From: Micromonospora sp. NBRC 110009
GTDB taxonomy: Bacteria; Actinomycetota; Actinomycetes; Mycobacteriales; Micromonosporaceae
Assembly (NCBI RefSeq): GCF_030518795.1
Contig: NZ_CP130427.1
Location: forward strand, 3,782,001-3,846,000
Length of the DNA stretch: 64,000 nucleotides
Reading direction: 5' to 3'
Each line of letters starts with the position of its first letter. The first letter of the stretch is position 1. Shown in pieces: positions 42,325 through 50,921 of the stretch. The notes under the pieces were generated by a model. The model saw nothing but the letters and a program-made list of their open reading frames with translations. It did not search any database and was not told the DNA's origin. Both the position numbers and the translations under genes were made by a program.

Positions 42325-44627
42325 TCTGTCTCCTCCCGATGGTCAACTTGTCGGACCGGCGCGGGGACGCCGGCCCGGCCGGCGGCTCCACGTCGGACGA
42401 ACACACCCGCCACGGCCAGCGCGGCCAGGGCCGCCCCGATGGCGACGGGCACGGGTTCGAGCCAGAGCAGCACCAGCCCGGCGACCGCGCCGAGGATCCG
42501 CTCCGGCACGCCGGCCGCGCCGACGCCGGGCAGCCAGCCGCCCGCCGCCACCGCGAGCACGGTGACGCCGAGCGCGGAGACCAGGCCGGCGACCGCGATC
42601 CGTGCCACCCCGCCGATGCCGAGCAGCCCGAGGCCGGTCGGCGTGATCACGAAGGCGATCGGGATCAGGTACGCGGGCAGCGCGTACCGCAGGGTCTGCC
42701 ACATGGTCGGCACCAGCCGGCCGCCGGTCACCGCGGCGGCGGCCACGGCGGCGAGCGCGGTCGGCGGGGAGACCTCGGACAGCACCGCGAAGTAGAAGAC
42801 GAACATCGCCGCGGCGGGCGCGGCGACACCGAGGTGGAGCAGGGCCGGGCCGATGATCACCCAGCCGATCACGAAGGAGGCGGTGACCGGCACGGCCAGG
42901 CCGAGCAGGCTGAGCGCGACCGCGGCGAGCAGCGCGGTGAGCACCAGCACCACGGCGGGCTCGGAGCTGACCGCCTGCGCCCCGCTGACCAGCAGCGCGG
43001 CGGCCTGCGGGCCGAGCCCGGTCTTGGTGGTGGTGGCGGTGATGATGCCGGCCGCGGCGCAGACCGCGCTCACCGCGAGCACCCCGCGTACGCCGCCGCT
43101 GAGCGCCTCGACCAGGCGGGTCGGGGTGAGCCGGTGCCGCCGGTCCAGGAAGGACAGCGCGGCGGCCAGCACGGTGGCGATCACCACGGCCCGGGTCGCC
43201 GAGGCGCCGGTGGAGAGCACCACGATGATCACGATGAGCGAGAGGAAGTGGTAGCCGAACCGGGCCAGCAGCCGCCAGGCCGAACCGGTCTCGATCACCA
43301 CCGGGCGTACGCCGGAGCGCCGGGCGTCGATCTCGACGGAGAGCAGGATGCCCAGGTAGTAGAGGATCGTCGGCACGGTGGCCCAGCCGAGCACCTGGAG
43401 GTAGGACACCCCCAGGTACTCGGCGATGATGAAGGCCGCGGCGCCCAGCGTCGGCGGCGAGAGGATCGCCCCGACGCCCGCGGCGGCCAGCATGCCGCCG
43501 GCCCGTTCGGGCGGGTATCCGGCCCGGCGCAGGATCGGCCAGGTGACCGCGCCGATGCTGACCGTGGTGGCCGCGCCGGAGCCGGAGACGGTGCCGAGCA
43601 GGAAGCCGGAGGCGACCGCGGTCCGCCCGGGGGCGGTGCGGGAGCGGCGGAAGGCGGCGGCGGACAGCTCCACGAAGAACCGGCCGGCGCCGGAGAGGTC
43701 GAGCACCGCTCCGTAGATGGTGAACAGCACGATGTACGAGGCGGCCACGTCCAGCGGGGTGCCGAAGAAGCCGCTGTCGGAGTTGTAGAAGGCGTCGACG
43801 AGCTGGCCGAAGTCGAGCCCGGCGTGCGCCACCGGCCAGGATTGCGGCAGCAGCCCGCCGTAGTAGCCGTAGCCGAGGAAGAGCAGGCACACCGCCGGCA
43901 GGATCCAGCCGGTGGTCCGCCGGCACGCCTCCAGCAGCAGGAGCAGCAGCACGGTGCCCATCAGCACGTCCAGCGGCACCAGCAGGCCCTGCCGGTCGAG
44001 GAAGGCATCGTAGCCGCCGCCGCCCGCGCCCAGGGTCACCGGCAGTACCGGGTAGAGGCAGCTCAGCAGGGCGGCGACGGCCAGCATCCAGTCGACCGGG
44101 GTGGGCCCGCCCCGCTCCGCTGGCCCGTCGGCCGCTGGGGCGGGGTCCGGCGGCTCGTTCCCCGCCGATGCTGTTGCCGCCCGCCGGGGCAGCCGCATCC
44201 CCGAGGGGTACGCCAGAAAGACCATCGGCAGTACGCCGGCCAGAAAAATGATCAGGTAGTACTTACTGCCCTGGGGAAGCGGGAAGAAGACCTGCCAGAG
44301 GGTGAGCAGGGCGATGGCGACGGTGACGCCGGTGAACAACAGGCCGACCGGTCCGGACAGGACGCGGCCCGGTTTTTCGTCCTCGAACCGGGCGGCGAGT
44401 TCCCGGGTGTCGTGGTGCCCGGCGACCGGGCCGTCGTCGGCCCAGACCGGATCGCCGGCCGTCCCCTGGTCGGGCGGGAGCGGCACCGGGGCGACGTCCA
44501 CGTCGGACGGGGATGCCGGCGCCTCGTTACGCCGTGGCGTCGGAGGGGTTTCGTCGGAGGAACGAACGGACGACACGAGGGGGCACGATACGCGAATCGC
44601 GTACATCTTGGGAACATTGCTGATCAT
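42321..44627 (-). CDS. fused TRAP transporter permease (DctQM-type)
   Basis: A 768-residue membrane protein combining the small and large TRAP subunits, with 16 or more helices and the DctM-type core GFLLGTVSGSGAATTVSIGA, GAILSPPTLGAAAFIIAEYL and FYFAVLSEVSPPTALAAVAA. It drives Na+/H+-coupled uptake of a solute delivered by the TAXI receptor. The first 80 residues are polar and Pro-rich. The start is uncertain: ATG 44627, ATG 44606 or GTG 44576 are all in frame, and a palindrome at 44589-44603 could be an operator upstream of the last. It is the first gene of the five-gene operon. Confidence 0.9.
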   Translation of the reverse strand: MISNVPKMYAIRVSCPLVSSVRSSDETPPTPRRNEAPASPSDVDVAPVPLPPDQGTAGDPVWADDGPVAGHHDTRELAARFEDEKPGRVLSGPVGLLFTGVTVAIALLTLWQVFFPLPQGSKYYLIIFLAGVLPMVFLAYPSGMRLPRRAATASAGNEPPDPAPAADGPAERGGPTPVDWMLAVAALLSCLYPVLPVTLGAGGGGYDAFLDRQGLLVPLDVLMGTVLLLLLLEACRRTTGWILPAVCLLFLGYGYYGGLLPQSWPVAHAGLDFGQLVDAFYNSDSGFFGTPLDVAASYIVLFTIYGAVLDLSGAGRFFVELSAAAFRRSRTAPGRTAVASGFLLGTVSGSGAATTVSIGAVTWPILRRAGYPPERAGGMLAAAGVGAILSPPTLGAAAFIIAEYLGVSYLQVLGWATVPTILYYLGILLSVEIDARRSGVRPVVIETGSAWRLLARFGYHFLSLIVIIVVLSTGASATRAVVIATVLAAALSFLDRRHRLTPTRLVEALSGGVRGVLAVSAVCAAAGIITATTTKTGLGPQAAALLVSGAQAVSSEPAVVLVLTALLAAVALSLLGLAVPVTASFVIGWVIIGPALLHLGVAAPAAAMFVFYFAVLSEVSPPTALAAVAAAAVTGGRLVPTMWQTLRYALPAYLIPIAFVITPTGLGLLGIGGVARIAVAGLVSALGVTVLAVAAGGWLPGVGAAGVPERILGAVAGLVLLWLEPVPVAIGAALAALAVAGVFVRRGAAGRAGVPAPVRQVDHREETE
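44589..44603. promoter_or_regulatory. operator-like palindrome at the head of the TRAP operon
   Basis: TACGCGA-A-TCGCGTA is a perfect 7-1-7 palindrome. It lies within the first codons if the permease starts at 44627 or 44606, but 12 bp upstream if it starts at the GTG at 44576. It may be the binding site of an unidentified regulator and argues for the downstream start. Confidence 0.5.
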
Positions 44628-44902
44628 GATTGCGCTGGGTGACCGAAGGGGCTTCCCAATTACTCAGCGCGCTCATATTTCAGAACGACTCTCACCAATG
44701 TCGTCGAAAAGGAGTAGCCGAGTTCGGGAATTGAGTGGTGCCCGAAAGCGATCTGTTCACTATGACGGTATTGGTCCCGGTTGTCGGCCGGGTGAGTGTC
44801 GCCTCCGACGTGGTCACGCGGCGTAACCGGCATTACCGTCTGTGTTTCCCCGGTGCCACTCGTCGTGCGGGTTAACCGGTCGAGGCTGTCGGACCGGGCG
44901 GC

Positions 44903-44908
44903 TAGGGT
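44903..44908 (+). promoter_or_regulatory. -10 box of a probable leaderless promoter
   Basis: TAGGGT ends 6 nt before the GTG at 44915. No Shine-Dalgarno is visible. Confidence 0.5.
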
Positions 44909-44914
44909 CGGCCG

Positions 44915-45847
<933 letters not shown>

Positions 45848-46231
45848 TCGCAAGGCGCCGCGGCCGCTCCGGTGCGGCGGCGTCACGCGGAAGTACGAGC
45901 GCGGCTTGGAGGCGCTGCGACAGGCCGCCGGTGCCCGGGTGACGAAGCGATCGGCCAGCCCGCGGGCACGGGCGGTAGCGGGGCATCAGCGCATGCCCTC
46001 CTCGCCGCGACGCGGCGAAGGCACCCAGCGACCGCCGATTGCCCGCCATTCCTGCGCGCGGGTCAGCCGTCCCGGACGTCCCGGGCCGTCGACCGGGAAG
46101 GCCTCCGTCGGGGCGGTCGCCCACGTCGGCGCTCGTGGGGCGTACCCCGGGGGAGCGGGGCGGGCCGTGTCGGGCGGGTCGCCGAGCGGCCGTAACGGCG
46201 ATCGGGTCCTGTTGCCCCTCCCAGGCGCCAG

Positions 46232-46305
46232 ACCGATGCCCGTCCGTTGACGCAGAGTGACATAGCAGTGGTCGGTGCCGACTTGCACGCAGCGTGATCG
46301 GACGG
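46232..46305. repeat. imperfect palindrome 1 in the exporter gap
   Basis: CCGTCCGTTGACGCAGAGTG on the left matches the reverse complement of CACGCAGCGTGATCGGACGG on the right at most positions. At the centre is a perfect GTCGG-TG-CCGAC. It shares the words GCAGAGTGNCAT and its complement with palindrome 2, 180 bp away. Confidence 0.6.
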
Positions 46306-46408
46306 CCCGCCAAGGAACCGGCCACCGTCCGGCCGCTCTGTCCGAGATCGCCGCTGAGCTGCCGAGTTTCCGGCCGGCCGCCGCCGGTCGGCACAACCCC
46401 CACACCCA

Positions 46409-46478
46409 CTTTGCTCTGCAGCCACGGACGCACCAGGCATGCAGAGTGGCATGTTGCGTCCGTGGCTGCAGAGCAAAG
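46409..46478. repeat. perfect 24-bp inverted repeat (palindrome 2)
   Basis: The arms are 46409-46432 and 46455-46478 and are perfectly complementary: left arm CTTTGCTCTGCAGCCACGGA followed by CGCA. The 22-nt loop itself has a CATGC..GCATG stem. No transposase is nearby. This is the most stable secondary structure seen in the window. Confidence 0.9.
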
Positions 46479-46484
46479 GGAGCC

Positions 46485-46556
46485 ACACCACCTGTCGTTC
46501 GCCGGCGTCCACGTGACGGACTGTGACCGACCGATGTCGGCCGTCCGAGGTGGTGT
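46485..46556. repeat. nested palindrome 3
   Basis: ACACCACCT (46485-46493) pairs with AGGTGGTGT (46548-46556). Inside it CGGAC pairs with GTCCG, and innermost CCGAC pairs with GTCGG around CGAT. It begins 7 bp after palindrome 2. Confidence 0.7.
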
Positions 46557-46789
46557 CCGTCGCCGCCCCGGGGCAGGCCGGACGGACGGTCGTTGGCGAT
46601 GGTCGGCGAGCCAGGCCCCGACGGGCCCACTCGTCGGCTGAACCGGGGGTCCGAGGGAGCGGCCGTTCCGGCACCGGACGCGGCCCGCCGGGGAAAACCG
46701 GCACGACGGTTGCCGGGTGCCCGCCGTAGGGTGGCCGGCGGCCTGTCGTACCCGAGGGGTAGGAAGGCCGGGGTGGGCGGAGAGCGGGG

Positions 46790-47593
46790 GTGGTCGCGGT
46801 GAGCGTGGCGGAGCGGGCCGGGCCGGTGGCGCCGCGGATCCCGGCGGTGGCGGTGCTGGCGCACTACCTGGTCGGCTACCGGCGCACCTGGCGCGCGGGC
46901 GTCTTCTCGTCCTTCCTGCTGCCGGTGCTCACCGTGGTCGGCTTCGGGGTCGGCGTCGGGGCGTACGTGGACCGGGGCGTCGGTGGCGTGCCCTATCTGG
47001 ACTGGCTGGTGCCCGGCCTGATCGCCTCGACCGCACTCCAGGTCGCGGTCGCCGAGTCGACCTGGCCGGTGCACAGCAACTTCAAGTGGATCCGGACCTA
47101 CCACGCCCAGGTGGCGGCGCCGCTGCGGATCGGCGACATCCTCGCCGGCCACCTCGCCTTCGTGCTGTTCCGGGTGCTCACCAGCACGGCGGCGTTCCTG
47201 CTGGTGACGGCCCTGTTCGGGGCGCTCCGGTCACCCTGGGCGGTGACCGTCCTGCCGGTCAGCGTGCTGCTCGGCCTGGCGATCGCCGCGCCGACCTTCG
47301 CGTTCAGTGCCGCCGTGCCGAGCGACAGCTACCTGGCCCTGCTGTTCCGCTTCGCGATCATCCCGATGACGCTCTTCGCCGGGGTGTTCTTCCCGGTGGA
47401 ATCGCTGCCGGGCGGCCTGCGCCAGCTGGCCTACGTCACCCCGCTCTGGCACGCCGTGGACCTCTGCCGGGCCGCCGCGCTGGGCGTCGCGCCGCAGTGG
47501 TCGGTCACCGGTCACCTGGTCTACCTCGCCGCCTGGGCCGCCGTCGGCTGGCTGCTGGCCCGGCGGGTGTTCCATCGTTCGCTCGTCGTCTAG
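46790..47593 (+). CDS. ABC-2-type permease 1 (NodJ-like)
   Basis: A 267-residue membrane protein with six helices. It opens HYLVGYRRTWRAGVFSSFLL, then LPVLTVVGFGVGVGAYVD and YLDWLVPGLIASTALQVAVA. The typical ABC-2 segment RFAIIPMTLFAGVFFPVESL and QLAYVTPLWHAVDLCRAAAL are near residues 190-225. It forms an exporter with the ATPase at 44915, probably as a heterodimer with the next permease. The GTG at 46790 is used; a GTG at 46799 (MSVAERAG) is an alternative. Its own promoter should lie in the palindrome-rich gap upstream. Confidence 0.9.
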   Translation: MVAVSVAERAGPVAPRIPAVAVLAHYLVGYRRTWRAGVFSSFLLPVLTVVGFGVGVGAYVDRGVGGVPYLDWLVPGLIASTALQVAVAESTWPVHSNFKWIRTYHAQVAAPLRIGDILAGHLAFVLFRVLTSTAAFLLVTALFGALRSPWAVTVLPVSVLLGLAIAAPTFAFSAAVPSDSYLALLFRFAIIPMTLFAGVFFPVESLPGGLRQLAYVTPLWHAVDLCRAAALGVAPQWSVTGHLVYLAAWAAVGWLLARRVFHRSLVV

Positions 47594-47605
47594 GGGAGGG
47601 ATGTC

Positions 47606-48412
47606 GTGGTCGGTCTCGTCCTGCCCCGGCTGGTCGGCTCCGCGGGGGTGCGCCGCTCCGCCTCGGTGGCCGAGCGAAACCTCGCCGCGCTGAAGAGCGC
47701 GTACTGGCTGGTGCTGCTCTCCGGCTTCCTGGAGCCGGTGCTCTACCTCTTCTCGATCGGTGTCGGGGTGGGCGCGCTGGTCGGCGACCTCACCCTGCCC
47801 GGCGGGCAGGTGGTGTCGTACGCGGCGTTCGTGGCGCCGGCCATGCTGGCCTCCTCGGCGATGAGCGGGGCGCTCTCCGAGACCACCTTCAACTTCTTCG
47901 GCAAGATGAAGTACATGAAGCTGTACGACGGGGTCATCGCGACTCCGGTGCAGCCGTTCGAGATCGCCCTCGGCGAGCTGGGCTGGGCGATGATCCGGGG
48001 CAGCCTCTACTCGGCCGCGTTCCTGATGATCATGGTGGTGATGGACCTGACCACCGCCGCGCGGGCCGTCGTCGCGTTCCCGGCCGCGGTGCTGGTCGGC
48101 TTCGCCTTCGGCGCGCTCGGCATGACGGTCTCCACGCTCATGCGCAGCTGGCAGGATTTCGACCTGATGGGGTCGGCCCAGTTCACCCTCTTCCTCTTCT
48201 CCGGCACCTTCGTCCCGGCCGAGGCGTACCCGGCCGTGCTGCGGTGGGTGGTCGAGCTGACCCCGCTCTACCGGTCGGTGCACCTGATCCGGGGGATCTC
48301 GGTGGCGGCGTCCGGCTGGTCGTGGCTGCTCGACGTGGCCTACCTGGTGGCGCTGACCGCCGGGATGCTGGCGCTGGCCTCCCGGCGGATGGGGAGGTTG
48401 CTCTACAAGTAG
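47606..48412 (+). CDS. ABC-2-type permease 2 (NodJ-like)
   Basis: A 268-residue membrane protein similar in layout to the preceding permease: ERNLAALKSAYWLVLLSGFL at the start, EPVLYLFSIGVGVGALVGDL, FVAPAMLASSAMSGALSETT, and the ABC-2 region LFLFSGTFVPAEAYPAVLRW with ELTPLYRSVHLIRGISV. Two different NodJ-like subunits in a row suggest a heterodimeric channel. The GTG at 47606 has GGGAGGGA 6 nt upstream and lies 12 bp after the previous stop. Confidence 0.9.
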   Translation: MVGLVLPRLVGSAGVRRSASVAERNLAALKSAYWLVLLSGFLEPVLYLFSIGVGVGALVGDLTLPGGQVVSYAAFVAPAMLASSAMSGALSETTFNFFGKMKYMKLYDGVIATPVQPFEIALGELGWAMIRGSLYSAAFLMIMVVMDLTTAARAVVAFPAAVLVGFAFGALGMTVSTLMRSWQDFDLMGSAQFTLFLFSGTFVPAEAYPAVLRWVVELTPLYRSVHLIRGISVAASGWSWLLDVAYLVALTAGMLALASRRMGRLLYK

Positions 48413-48476
48413 GTGGTTAAGCGCCCTTCCCGTCGGGGCATGTCGTGGGGACGACACAGACGACGAGGGAGGGGCG

Positions 48477-49493
48477 ATGGCCGCCGACGAGTCTTCCGCT
48501 CGCAACGAGCGCGACCGCACCGGGCCGGTCGGGCCGGACGAGGGGCCGGACAGCCCCACCGAGCTACCGGCCACCGGTTGGGTGGCGACGCTCAAGCGCA
48601 CGGTCCGGGAGTTCCAGGACGACAGCCTGACCGACTGGGCGGCTGCGCTCACCTACTACGGTGTGCTGTCGATCTTCCCGGGCATGCTGGTGCTGGTCTC
48701 CGTGCTCGGCCTGCTCGGGGACCGGGCCACCCAGGGGGTCAAGGACACCGTGGACCAGGCGGTTCCGGAGGAGAGCATCCAGAAGATCATCGAGAGCGCC
48801 ATCGACCAGGCCGGCGCGTCCGGCGGGTTGGCCAGCCTCGCGGCGGTCATCGGTCTGCTGGCCGCGTTCTGGTCCGCCTCGGGCTACGTGGCCGCCTTCA
48901 TGCGCGCCTCGAACAGCATCTACGACGTGCCGGAGGGACGGCCGATCTGGAAGACCCTGCCGATCCGGCTCGGCGTGACCGCGGTCATCGGCGTGATGCT
49001 GCTGGTCAGCGCGGTGATCGTGGTCTTCACCGGTGGGCTCGCCGAGCAGGCGGGCAACGCCATCGGGCTGGGCTCGACGGCCGTCACGGTGTGGAACATC
49101 GCCAAGTGGCCGGTGCTGCTGGTGCTGGTCAGCCTGATGTTCGCGATCCTCTACTGGGCCTCGCCGAACGCCCGGCACGGCGGCTTCCGGTGGATCAGCC
49201 CCGGCGGGATCCTGGCCGTGGTGATCTGGCTGGTCATCTCGGGCCTGTTCGCCCTCTACGTCGGCAACTTCGCCTCGTACAACAAGACCTACGGCGCGCT
49301 CGCCGGTGTGATCGTCTTCCTGGTCTGGCTCTGGCTGAGCAACATCGCCATCCTGCTCGGCGCGGAGTTCGACGCCGAGCTGGAGCGCAGCCGCGCCATC
49401 GCGGCCGGGCACCCGGCCGACGAGGAGCCGTACGTCGAGCTGCGCGATGACCGGAAGCTGAAGAAGAAGCGCAACGCCGCCACCCGCCGCTGA
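48477..49493 (+). CDS. YihY/BrkB family membrane protein
   Basis: A 338-residue membrane protein of the BrkB/YihY (formerly 'RNase BN') family. A polar, acidic N-terminus of about 45 residues leads to FQDDSLTDWAAALTYYGVLS with the first helix IFPGMLVLVSVLGLL. SASGYVAAFMRASNSIYDVP, WNIAKWPVLLVLVSLMFAIL, ASPNARHGGFRWISPGGILA and LAGVIVFLVWLWLSNIAILL GAEFDAELER are typical, split over helices 3-6. The tail is basic (KKKRNAATRR). The cellular role of the family is unsettled. The ATG follows GAGGGAGGGG. It stands alone between the exporter and the ROK operon. Confidence 0.92.
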   Translation: MAADESSARNERDRTGPVGPDEGPDSPTELPATGWVATLKRTVREFQDDSLTDWAAALTYYGVLSIFPGMLVLVSVLGLLGDRATQGVKDTVDQAVPEESIQKIIESAIDQAGASGGLASLAAVIGLLAAFWSASGYVAAFMRASNSIYDVPEGRPIWKTLPIRLGVTAVIGVMLLVSAVIVVFTGGLAEQAGNAIGLGSTAVTVWNIAKWPVLLVLVSLMFAILYWASPNARHGGFRWISPGGILAVVIWLVISGLFALYVGNFASYNKTYGALAGVIVFLVWLWLSNIAILLGAEFDAELERSRAIAAGHPADEEPYVELRDDRKLKKKRNAATRR

Positions 49494-49604
49494 CCGCCCG
49501 GGCCGCCCGGCCCGCCCCGCCGCCTCCGCCGCAGTCGAGCGACGGGGGCGGCGGCGCGCGCTGCGGCAGCGCTCAGCCGAGGAGTTTCCAAGATCCAACA
49601 CGTG

Positions 49605-49626
49605 CTTTTGCTCAGATGGACAAAAG
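49605..49626. promoter_or_regulatory. AT-rich dyad upstream of the ROK regulator
   Basis: CTTTTG (49605-49610) and CAAAAG (49621-49626) form a perfect dyad with a 10-nt spacer in an otherwise GC-rich leader. ROK repressors bind AT-rich dyads, so this is a candidate autoregulatory operator for the operon starting at 49743. Confidence 0.5.
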
Positions 49627-49742
49627 TTTGGACTGGATGTGCCGAAGCTATGGACACGTCGCCCCGAAGGCTCCTACTGTGTCGGACACGACACATCGCC
49701 GTTGCGTCGGTGTGAACGACTCCGATGCGGAGGTGAGTCCCG

Positions 49743-50921
49743 GTGCGGACGGTTGACCCCCTGCACGTACGGCTGCTCCGAACGCTCCGCGACGAGGGGG
49801 CGGTGTCCCGGGCGGAGCTCGGCGACCGGTTGCAGATGCCCCGCCCCCGCCTCCTCGCCGAGCTGGACCGCCTGGTCGCCCTCGGCTACGTCGCCGAGGC
49901 GGGGCTGGCCGCGTCCCGCGGTGGCCGACGCTCCACCCTGGTCGAACTCAGTCCCCACCTGCGCTTCGCCGCGGTCGACCTGGGCGCCAGCTCGATCGAC
50001 GTCGAGGTGGTGAACGGCCGGCTGGAACCGGTGACCGCCTACACCGAGCCGGCCGACATCCGCTCCGGCCCGAAGGTGACCCTGCAACGGGTCAACGAGC
50101 TGCTGCACAAGGCCAAGGTGGACGGGGCGTACGAGCGGCTCGACGCGATCGGCATCGGCGTGCCCGGCCCGGTGAGCTTCCGCGACGGTGTGCCGGTCTC
50201 GCCGCCGATCATGCCGGGCTGGGACCGGTTCCCGGTCCGTGAGCTGCTCACCCGCGAGCACGGCTGCCCGGCCGTGGTCGACAACGACGTGAACATCATG
50301 GCGATCGGCGAGCGGCACGGTGGCGTCGCCCACTCGGTGGACGACTTCCTCTTCATCAAGATCGGCACCGGCATCGGCTGCGGCATCTACCTCAACGGGG
50401 AGGTCTACCGGGGCACCGACGGGTGCGCCGGCGACATCGGCCACATCCAGGTCGACCCGAACGGCCCGATGTGCTCCTGCGGGAACCTCGGCTGCCTGGA
50501 GGCGGTGTTCAGCGGCGCCGCGCTGGCCCGGGAGGCCATCGCGGCGGCCCGCGCCGGGGTCTCCCCGGCGCTCGCCGACCGGCTGGCCGCCCGGGGTGCG
50601 GTGACCGCGCTGGACGTGGCGCAGGGGGCGGCCGAGGGGGACGTCACCTGCATCCAGCTCATCCGCGACGGCGGCCGGCGGGTCGGCAGCGTGCTGGCCG
50701 GGCTGGTCAGCTTCACCAACCCGTCGATGATCGTCATCGGCGGTGGGCTCGCCCAGCTCGGTCACATCCTGCTCGCCGAGATCCGCAGCGTGGTCTACCG
50801 CCGCTCGCTGCCGCTGGCCACCGGCAACCTGCCGGTCGTCCTCTCCGAGCTGGGCCCACGGGCCGGTGTCGCCGGTGCCGCGGTGCTCGCCAGCGACCTG
50901 GCCTTCGGGGAGGCGTCATGA
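49743..50921 (+). CDS. ROK-family transcriptional regulator
   Basis: A 392-residue repressor. An N-terminal winged helix (RTLRDEGAVSRAELGDRLQM and PRPRLLAELDRLVALGYVAE) is followed by a ROK sugar-kinase-like domain: AIGIGVPGPVSFRDGVPVSP, VVDNDVNIMAIGERHGG, and FIKIGTGIGCGIYLNGEVYR. The zinc-binding ROK signature GDIGHIQVDPNGPMCSCGNL, then GCLEAVFSG, is intact. It heads an operon with an ATPase, permease and binding protein for a sugar, the inducer probably being that sugar or its phosphate. The GTG at 49743 is used; the stop overlaps the ATPase start (ATGA). Confidence 0.93.
   Translation: MRTVDPLHVRLLRTLRDEGAVSRAELGDRLQMPRPRLLAELDRLVALGYVAEAGLAASRGGRRSTLVELSPHLRFAAVDLGASSIDVEVVNGRLEPVTAYTEPADIRSGPKVTLQRVNELLHKAKVDGAYERLDAIGIGVPGPVSFRDGVPVSPPIMPGWDRFPVRELLTREHGCPAVVDNDVNIMAIGERHGGVAHSVDDFLFIKIGTGIGCGIYLNGEVYRGTDGCAGDIGHIQVDPNGPMCSCGNLGCLEAVFSGAALAREAIAAARAGVSPALADRLAARGAVTALDVAQGAAEGDVTCIQLIRDGGRRVGSVLAGLVSFTNPSMIVIGGGLAQLGHILLAEIRSVVYRRSLPLATGNLPVVLSELGPRAGVAGAAVLASDLAFGEAS

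Larger units (their letters stand above)
45848..46789. other. 942-bp non-coding region packed with nested palindromes
   Basis: Frames in this stretch are short, overlapping on both strands and without ribosome-binding sites or familiar domains, so I call no gene. It contains small hairpins at 45980-45998 (GGGGCAT/ATGCCC) and 46002-46018 (TCGCCGC-GAC-GCGGCGA), and three large nested dyads listed separately. The last 230 bp lead into the permease gene. It may encode a structured RNA, or be a landing site for repeated elements. Confidence 0.7.

Noticed and set aside
46409-46478. Palindrome as the terminal inverted repeats of an insertion sequence
   Set aside because: The arms are only 22 nt apart and no transposase or target-site duplication is visible.
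45872-46530. Several frames of 70-210 codons on both strands in the exporter gap
   Set aside because: They overlap each other and the dyads, lack ribosome-binding sites and familiar motifs, and have low-complexity Arg/Pro/Gly composition typical of shadow frames in GC-rich DNA.
46727-46733. TAGGGT as a leaderless promoter for the first permease
   Set aside because: The nearest start codon is more than 50 nt downstream, unlike the 6-7 nt seen elsewhere.
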